The notes beneath the pieces are model-generated. The model saw nothing but the letters and a program-made list of their open reading frames with translations, had not been told where the DNA came from and did no database searches. This document shows, in pieces, positions 58,839 through 64,000 of a DNA stretch of 64,000 bases. Each line of letters starts with the position of its first letter. Positions within the stretch are counted from its first letter, which is position 1. The translations under genes were made by a program, and so were the position numbers. The DNA comes from Palsa-504 sp963753225 (GTDB taxonomy: Bacteria > Actinomycetota > Actinomycetes > Streptosporangiales > Streptosporangiaceae): the NCBI GenBank assembly GCA_963753225.1, contig CAVWBQ010000001.1, forward strand, positions 1 to 64,000, in the 5' to 3' direction.

Positions 58839-61800
58839 AGTTCCTCGGCTTCGGCGCGGCGGCCCTGGCGCGCGGCCAGCCGGGCGAGGGTGGCGCGCGA
58901 GGTGAGAGTGTCCGGGTGGTCGTCGCCGAGGAGCCGGTGCCTGTCGGCCAGCACCTGGCGGCTGAGCTGCTCGGCCTCGGCGTAGCGGCGTTGCAGGCCG
59001 AGTATCCGGGCCACGTCCTGACGGGCGATGAGGGTGTCGGGGTGGCCGGGGCCTAGGATGCGCTCACGGTCGGCGAGCAGGCTCCGGTACTGCTGCTCGG
59101 CGTCGGCGTAGCGGCGTTGCAGCTCGGCCGTCCAGGCCAGGGTGCCGCGGGTGGTGAGGGTGTCGGGGTGGTCCTCGCCGAGCAGGCGGCGCCGGTCAGC
59201 CAGCACCTCGCGGGCCAGCTCGCCGGCCTCGGCGGGCTTGCCGCGCAGCCCGGTGAGCCAGGCCAGGGTCTCCCGGGCGGCCAGCGTGTCGGGGTGGTCG
59301 TCGCCGAGGACGTTCCTGCGGCCGCCGAGGACCTGATTGACAATGTCGATCGCCTCGCTGTAACGCCCCTGCCTGCCGATGAGCCAGCCGAGCCGGTGCT
59401 CGGTGGCCAGGGTGTCCGGGTGGTCCTCGCCAAGCACACGGCGCCGCGCCACGAGCACCTGCCGGAACATCGGCTCCGCGTCCGCGTAGCGGCCCTGCAG
59501 GCCGATCATCCGGGCCAGCCGGTGCCGGGTGGACAGGTTATCCGGGTGGTCCTCGCCGAGCAGCCTGCGCCGGTCCGCCAGGACCTGGTGGCACAGTTCC
59601 TCCGCCTCGCCGTACCGGCCCCGCTGGCCGATGATCCGGGCCAGCCGGTGCCGGGTGGCCAGGGTGTCCGGGTGGTCGTCGCCCAGGACCCGGCGCCGGT
59701 CGGCCAGCACCCGGCGGTACATCGCCTCGGCCTCGCCGTACCGGCCGGCCTTCCCGGCCAGCCTGGCCAGGTGCTGGCGGCTGGCCAGGCAGTCGGGATG
59801 GTCCGGGCCGAGCACCCGGCGCTGGGTGTCCAGGACCTGGCGGCCCAGCTCGTCCGCCTCGGCGTAGCGGCCCTGCAGGCCGATCATCCGGGCCAGGTTG
59901 TACCGTGCGGCCAGGGTTTCCCGGTGATCGGGGCCGCGCAGCCGGTAGTCATCGGCGAGCAGCGGCCGGTACATCGCCTCGGCCTCGCCGTACTGGCCCT
60001 GCACGCCCAGCGCGGCGGCCAGGTCGTGCCGGGTGGCCAGGGTATCGATATGAGCCTCGCCCTGGACCCGGACCCGGTCGGCGAGCAGCTCGCGGTAGAT
60101 CGCCTCGGCGTCGCCGCTGCGGCCACGCCGGACCAGCGTCCGCGCCAGGTAGCCGCGGGCGGTCAGCGCGGCCGGGTCGTCGCCGGGCAGGAAGGCTGCG
60201 GCGGTCACGCTGGCCTGCGCGAGCTTCCCGGCCGCGGCCAGCCGCCCGGCGCCGAGCAGCGCCTCGGTGCCTATCGCGCTGACCGTGAGCAGCCGGGACA
60301 GCACCGCGGGGTCCAGGTCGTCGGCGAGCAGGTCGATGGCGGCGTTCATGTGCGCCCTGAGCCGCCGCCAGGTCGGCCAGTCGCCGGGCCGGGCCGGGTC
60401 GAGCCCGGCCGTGGCCGCCTCCAGCAGCGCCACCGCGGTCTCCTGCACGGCCGTACGCTCGGCGTCGGCGCTGGCCGCCAGCCGGATGCGGTTCGCGTCG
60501 GCGACGACCGGGTGCACGGTGACGGCGTGCACGCCGGCCGGGCTGCCGCTGGCCGAGATGTCGATAAGCCCGGTGCGCGACAGGCCCTGCAGCCCGGCGC
60601 GGAGCCCGCGCCGTTCGGCCCCGTTGTTCTGACCAGCGTTGCCGGTACCGGCGAGCAGGTCCCCGAGCGGCGGCAGCTGCAGCAGCCAGGCCGGGATCGG
60701 GGTGGCCGGCGCGAAGCAGGACAGCACCAGCAGCAGCGGCCGGGCCTGCGGCCTGCCCTCGGCCGCGAGCGCGTCAAGCGACAGGTCCCAGGTGCGCTGG
60801 ACGGTCGCGTGGATGTCCGCGCCCTGCTCCTCGATGTCGGTCAGCGCCGCGGGCAGTTCGACGCCGTCCAGCGCCTGCCGGTAGCCGGCGAAGGTGGACC
60901 AGCGGGCGAACGGCGACCCCAGGTAGGTACCCGCCAGGTGCAGCGCCAGCGGCAGGCCGCCCAGGCGGCGGGACAGCTCACGTGCCTCGTGGCCGCCGGG
61001 ATCGGCCACCTCGGGGGCCAGGTCCCGCAGTACCTCGGCGCCGGCCTCGTCGTCCAGCGGCTTGAGCTCGCGCAGCGTGACCTGGGTGCCCCAGACCTGC
61101 GGGTCCCTGGTCCTGGTGGTCACGATCACCATCCCGGCCGGGTCGGCCCGCAGCCACCCGGTGCCGTCGGCCGGCGTGGTCGCGTCGGCGCCCGCCAGCA
61201 CCGCGGGGTTGTCCGCGCCCTCGAACACCAGCAGCCACCGGCGGCCCGCGCCGTGGTCGCGGTTCAGGAACTCCCACGCCCGGGCGGGCGCGGTCCTGGC
61301 GCCCTCCCGTACCGGCGCCGTCACCGATTCCGGCGCGCCGAGCTCGCGCAGTACCTCGAGCATGCCGCTGGTCAGCTGCGCGGTGTCGGTCGCCCGGACC
61401 CACCAGACCCGGTAGCCGCGTTCCCTGGCCATCCGGGCCGCGGTCAGCGCGACGGTGGACTTGCCCAGTCCGCCCATGCCCGCGATCACGAAGGCGCGGC
61501 CGGCCCGCCGCGGGTAGGGTCGCAGCGCCCGGCGCAGCTCGCCGATCAGCCCGTCCCGGCCGCGCACCTCGGGCGGCAGCTTGCCCAGCGGCGCCGCCAC
61601 CGGCAGCGGGCCCGGGGCGGCGGCCGACGCGGCCGGGGGCACCAGGGCCAGGCCGGGCGATGGGGCCGCACGCCCGGCCAGGTGCGCCCAGACCGACACG
61701 TGCATCTCCTTGACCTGGCACTCCATGTGCTCGAAGGCGACCGGATCCACCTGCCCGCCGCAGTTCCGCACCACCTGGTCGTAAACGTAGTCCGACGCCG

Positions 61801-63154
61801 CGAAGATCATGTCCGCCTGCTCGGCGGCCAGCCTGGCCTTGATCACCGGGGCGTCGACGATGCGCGCGGCGGTGATCACGGCCTGCCCGGTGAGCCCCTC
61901 GGAATCCCGCCCGACCGGCCCGACGTGCACCGCGACCCGCAACTGGATCCGCACCACCTCACTGGCCCGGCGGTTGTACTGACGCAGCCGGCCCGCCAGT
62001 TCGGCCATCAGCGGGTCGACCAGGCGGTGGGTGGAGATCGTCGGAGGGACCACGATGACGGCGCCGTCGCCGCGGTCCTCCCGGTAGCAGCCCGCCCACG
62101 GGACCCCGGCCGCGTCGAAACAGGACCGCAGGATCTCGTACATCGCCGCGCGCACCACGTCGCGGTCACCGTCGTTGCGCACCGGGTCAGAGAACCCGGC
62201 CACATCGGTGAACACGATCGAGCAGTTCAGCGGCTCGCGCCAGTCGTGCTGCCACCGTGCTTGCTGAGGAGACTGTGCTTGCTGAGGAGACTGTGCCTCG
62301 TGCCGGGACAGCGTCGCCGCCTCGGCCGCGGCGACGCGGGACCCGTTCGGTGGCCGGTCAGCGCCGGTGTCCGGCGGCGCCACGTCGCACAGCGCGGCGA
62401 GACCGTCCAGGTCGATGACGGTCAGCCGGCGGGACCGCTCACCTCGGGCGATGATCCCGCGGTCCCGCCAGGACCGCAGGAACCGGCCAACCGCGTCCGC
62501 GCTCGTCCCGGCCCAGTCGGCGAGCTCCTGCCGCGACATCGGCAAGGTGAATATCGCCGCGGAGGTGTGCTGGTAGCCGCCCCGGCGCTGGGCCAGGTCG
62601 AGCAGCAGCCAGGCCAGCCGCCGCTCCGCGGCTGCCCGCTCGCCCGGGAACAGCCGCGTCCGGTCTTCTTCCCGGCGCTCGGTCACCTGACGTTCCAGCA
62701 CATCGGCGGCCCGCGGGTGGCTGCGCAGGAATTCCGCGAACCGTTCGGCCGGTACGACCATCGCCGAGACCTCGTCCAGCGCGGTCACCGTGGCCGAACG
62801 GACCTTGGTGGTCAGAGCGGCCCGCTCCCCCACCACGTCTCCCTGGCCCCGCACGGCCAGGATCTTCTCGGCCGTGCCGGGACCCTCCCTGACGCTGACC
62901 TTGACCCAGCCCGAGTCGATGATCATCACCTGGGAGGTGTCCTCCCCCGCGCGGCACAGCACCGTCCCGGCGCGGAAGAACTCCTCCACCCCGGCGGCCG
63001 CCAGTGCCTCTCGCTCGGGGTCGGCCAGCGCGTTCCAGAAGCTTCGCGCGGTGGGCCGCTCCCAGCGCAGGCTGCCCGCGGCCACCGGGATATCCGCGAC
63101 CTGGCCCGCGTCCTTCACAGAACTGCCCGGGTCGGATCCCTCGTCCCGTTTCAC
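58739..63154 (-). CDS. Crp-like sensor - HTH - nucleotide-cyclase-like - NB-ARC - TPR fusion protein
   Basis: 1471 residues. About 36-160: cyclic-nucleotide-binding (Crp/Fnr) beta-roll with GQGDVVGERAALTT. About 175-250: Crp-type HTH (SRQELADWAGTSADAVGRFL). About 305-490: class III cyclase-like fold with Asp in IVFTDVAGF and a second Asp in EDRGDGAVIV. About 535-760: STAND/NB-ARC ATPase with Walker A GMGGLGKST (559-567), Walker B-like WLLVFEGAD and the GLPLALHLAG motif. About 991-1452: eleven 42-residue TPRs. The linker at 284-300 has AQSPQ repeats. No transmembrane segment. Probably a large cytoplasmic signalling switch. Some STAND proteins act in regulation and others in phage defence; this one's role is unknown. 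Confidence 0.88.
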   Translation of the reverse strand: MKRDEGSDPGSSVKDAGQVADIPVAAGSLRWERPTARSFWNALADPEREALAAAGVEEFFRAGTVLCRAGEDTSQVMIIDSGWVKVSVREGPGTAEKILAVRGQGDVVGERAALTTKVRSATVTALDEVSAMVVPAERFAEFLRSHPRAADVLERQVTERREEDRTRLFPGERAAAERRLAWLLLDLAQRRGGYQHTSAAIFTLPMSRQELADWAGTSADAVGRFLRSWRDRGIIARGERSRRLTVIDLDGLAALCDVAPPDTGADRPPNGSRVAAAEAATLSRHEAQSPQQAQSPQQARWQHDWREPLNCSIVFTDVAGFSDPVRNDGDRDVVRAAMYEILRSCFDAAGVPWAGCYREDRGDGAVIVVPPTISTHRLVDPLMAELAGRLRQYNRRASEVVRIQLRVAVHVGPVGRDSEGLTGQAVITAARIVDAPVIKARLAAEQADMIFAASDYVYDQVVRNCGGQVDPVAFEHMECQVKEMHVSVWAHLAGRAAPSPGLALVPPAASAAAPGPLPVAAPLGKLPPEVRGRDGLIGELRRALRPYPRRAGRAFVIAGMGGLGKSTVALTAARMARERGYRVWWVRATDTAQLTSGMLEVLRELGAPESVTAPVREGARTAPARAWEFLNRDHGAGRRWLLVFEGADNPAVLAGADATTPADGTGWLRADPAGMVIVTTRTRDPQVWGTQVTLRELKPLDDEAGAEVLRDLAPEVADPGGHEARELSRRLGGLPLALHLAGTYLGSPFARWSTFAGYRQALDGVELPAALTDIEEQGADIHATVQRTWDLSLDALAAEGRPQARPLLLVLSCFAPATPIPAWLLQLPPLGDLLAGTGNAGQNNGAERRGLRAGLQGLSRTGLIDISASGSPAGVHAVTVHPVVADANRIRLAASADAERTAVQETAVALLEAATAGLDPARPGDWPTWRRLRAHMNAAIDLLADDLDPAVLSRLLTVSAIGTEALLGAGRLAAAGKLAQASVTAAAFLPGDDPAALTARGYLARTLVRRGRSGDAEAIYRELLADRVRVQGEAHIDTLATRHDLAAALGVQGQYGEAEAMYRPLLADDYRLRGPDHRETLAARYNLARMIGLQGRYAEADELGRQVLDTQRRVLGPDHPDCLASRQHLARLAGKAGRYGEAEAMYRRVLADRRRVLGDDHPDTLATRHRLARIIGQRGRYGEAEELCHQVLADRRRLLGEDHPDNLSTRHRLARMIGLQGRYADAEPMFRQVLVARRRVLGEDHPDTLATEHRLGWLIGRQGRYSEAIDIVNQVLGGRRNVLGDDHPDTLAARETLAWLTGLRGKPAEAGELAREVLADRRRLLGEDHPDTLTTRGTLAWTAELQRRYADAEQQYRSLLADRERILGPGHPDTLIARQDVARILGLQRRYAEAEQLSRQVLADRHRLLGDDHPDTLTSRATLARLAARQGRRAEAEELYRQVIADRTRVLGSGHPDTTAVRDEFARLSAT
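58799..60184. repeat. eleven 126-bp coding repeats (TPR array)
   Basis: Each 126-bp unit encodes one 42-residue TPR of the FGDDHPDTLATRHRLARLxG-type, ending ADRRRVLG. Units 2-10 are especially alike (for example PDHPD/EDHPD/DDHPD starts). The array ends with a half unit and the stop. Copy-number change by recombination would keep the frame. Confidence 0.85.
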
Positions 63155-63389
63155 GGTCAGCCCGTCCTCTTAAACTGAATCGCCGCGTCCGGCGAACGGC
63201 TCCGCGCTCAGCTGTTCCCCCGAGGTAAATCCGCCGCGGCCAGGCGACGCTGGTGGCCGCGGCACGATGAGCCGCAAGCGGCCTCGTGTGGCTAGTGTAT
63301 GCGTGACGTATGCCGGCACACCGTCCCGGATCGCCGGATTCTGCCCCGCTCTGCCGCGGCGCCTGCTGCCGGCAGGCGAGCCGGTCACA

Positions 63390-63752
63390 TCAGCCGATGT
63401 CGTCGCAGTGTTCTCCTGCTATCGGCCGGACCTCGATGGTGCCAATCCAGGCGGTCGGGTGCTTGGACGCGATCTCGATGGCCTCGTCCAGGTCGGCGCA
63501 TTCGATGACGTCGTACCCGCCGACCTGCTCCTTGGTCTCGGCGAACGGCCCATCGGCGACCAGCAGTTCCTGGCTGCGGACCCGCACGGTAGTGGCGTCG
63601 CTGACGTCCCTCAGCCGATGGCCATGCCGCAGCACGCCGCGGCCTTGCATCTCATCGAACCAGTCGGCGTAGGCGGGCAGCCCGACCGGGCGCGGCGTCG
63701 CGGGGTCGCTCCACGCGGCCTCGTCGACGCAATGAATCAGCATGTACTTCAT
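63390..63752 (-). CDS. YCII-related (DGPF domain) protein
   Basis: 120 residues with the DGPF/YCII fold: MKYMLIHCVDEAAW at the start, the name-giving LLVADGPFAETKEQVGGYDV and the C-terminal ASKHPTAWIGTIEVRPI. ATG 63752 follows GGAGGCC at 6-12 nt; an upstream in-frame start at 63776 lies before the ribosome site. In actinobacteria such proteins often neighbour ECF sigma factors; an anti-sigma-like gene indeed follows at the window edge. Biochemical role unknown. Confidence 0.9.
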   Translation of the reverse strand: MKYMLIHCVDEAAWSDPATPRPVGLPAYADWFDEMQGRGVLRHGHRLRDVSDATTVRVRSQELLVADGPFAETKEQVGGYDVIECADLDEAIEIASKHPTAWIGTIEVRPIAGEHCDDIG

Positions 63753-63813
63753 GGGACGGCCTCCTTCGTCCATCATCTCAGCGACGAACGCGGCCGGCCG
63801 GGTTGGACAGGGA

Positions 63814-64000
63814 CTACAGCACGACGTCCAGCATCATCGGGCCGGCGGGGCGAGCGGCGCCGCCGGCCGGCCCGGCGGTGAGAGCCAGGTGATCGCCGGG
63901 ACGCAGCCCGGAGGCGACGACCGGGCCGGTCATAGCGTGGCGGGCCGGCGGGAGCATGGTCACCGCCCGGTCGCCGGCCGGGCCGATCAGCCAGAGCTCG
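63814..64000 (-). CDS. C-terminal end of a probable anti-sigma factor (RskA-like), partial
   Basis: The last 62 residues of a minus-strand gene enter from the window edge, beginning ELWLIGPAGDRAVTMLPPAR and ending HLALTAGPAGGAARPAGP, then MMLDVVL and TAG. The (Y)ELWLIG...G...LALTxxPAGG..xP pattern is that of the extracytoplasmic C-terminal domain of RskA-type anti-sigma factors. The membrane span and sigma-binding part lie beyond the window. Confidence 0.65.
   Translation of the reverse strand, partial: ELWLIGPAGDRAVTMLPPARHAMTGPVVASGLRPGDHLALTAGPAGGAARPAGPMMLDVVL

Noticed and set aside
58799..60184. CRISPR array
   Set aside because: The periodicity is 126 bp and fully coding (TPRs), without unique spacers. 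The 15- and 17-bp arrays are also head-to-tail with no spacers.
59117..63178. 1353-codon plus-strand ORF opposite the TPR/NB-ARC gene
   Set aside because: Low-complexity Arg/Gly/Val/Gln translation, the usual antisense shadow of a GC-rich gene. The minus frame carries all recognisable domains.
1..64000. tRNA, rRNA, riboswitch or replication-origin elements
   Set aside because: None recognised on reading both strands; a covariance-model search would be needed to exclude small RNAs.

Overview
The window is about 70% GC, densely packed, with many GTG starts and 1-14 nt gene overlaps. This, with families such as DUF3099, DUF5709, DrrAB-type exporters, a TnpB-related element of the streptomycete type and SbnA/SbnB-type diaminopropionate enzymes, points to a chromosomal segment of a filamentous high-GC actinobacterium (Streptomycetales/Streptosporangiales-like). 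No rRNA, tRNA, CRISPR array or replication origin was seen, and no taxon can be fixed from the sequence alone.

Layout. 1-9600: housekeeping and accessory genes (an alkyl-DNA repair pair with overlapping genes, MarR, a hydrolase, a molbindin, a toxin-like gene with a small acidic partner, an orphan AceE-like thiamine enzyme, an acetyltransferase, a decayed MFS transporter). 9785-11740: a TnpB-related insertion element whose reading frame runs on into the next gene. 11755-19857: a persulfide dioxygenase/rhodanese fusion, a DsrE-like protein, a UvrD-type helicase, a GH15 glucoamylase-like protein and membrane proteins.

20359-29170 is a five-gene, tightly spaced plus-strand biosynthetic operon: sbnA-like and sbnB-like genes that should make L-2,3-diaminopropionate (Dap), a stand-alone carrier-plus-membrane protein that looks like the C-terminal two thirds of epsilon-poly-lysine synthetase, an NRPS with a half condensation domain followed by A-T-TE, and an Fe(II)/2-oxoglutarate oxygenase. 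Together they look like a Dap-peptide or Dap-oligomer assembly line. It is the strongest candidate for an undescribed pathway here.

29176-36830 is a catabolic region: a flavin oxidase, a DUF1857 protein, a fumarylacetoacetase-fold hydrolase, a 3-hydroxyisobutyrate-dehydrogenase-like enzyme, two extradiol (VOC) dioxygenases, a SnoaL-like protein and a class II aldolase homologue. They surround a FadR/GntR regulator. Copies of one palindrome (AAACTG-N4-CAGTTT) lie at both intergenic promoters, so one regulator probably controls the whole set, presumably for an aromatic substrate.

36729-58687 holds membrane proteins, a VapBC pair, pseudouridine catabolism (psuG and a PfkB kinase), two ABC export systems, a substrate-binding lipoprotein, sbcCD, an adenine-deaminase-like gene and a frameshifted DUF5709 gene. 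58739-63154 encodes a 1471-residue protein joining a Crp-type cyclic-nucleotide domain and HTH to a nucleotide-cyclase-like domain, an NB-ARC ATPase and about eleven 42-residue TPRs. Short 15- and 17-bp tandem repeats recur across the window, and several sit in frame inside genes.
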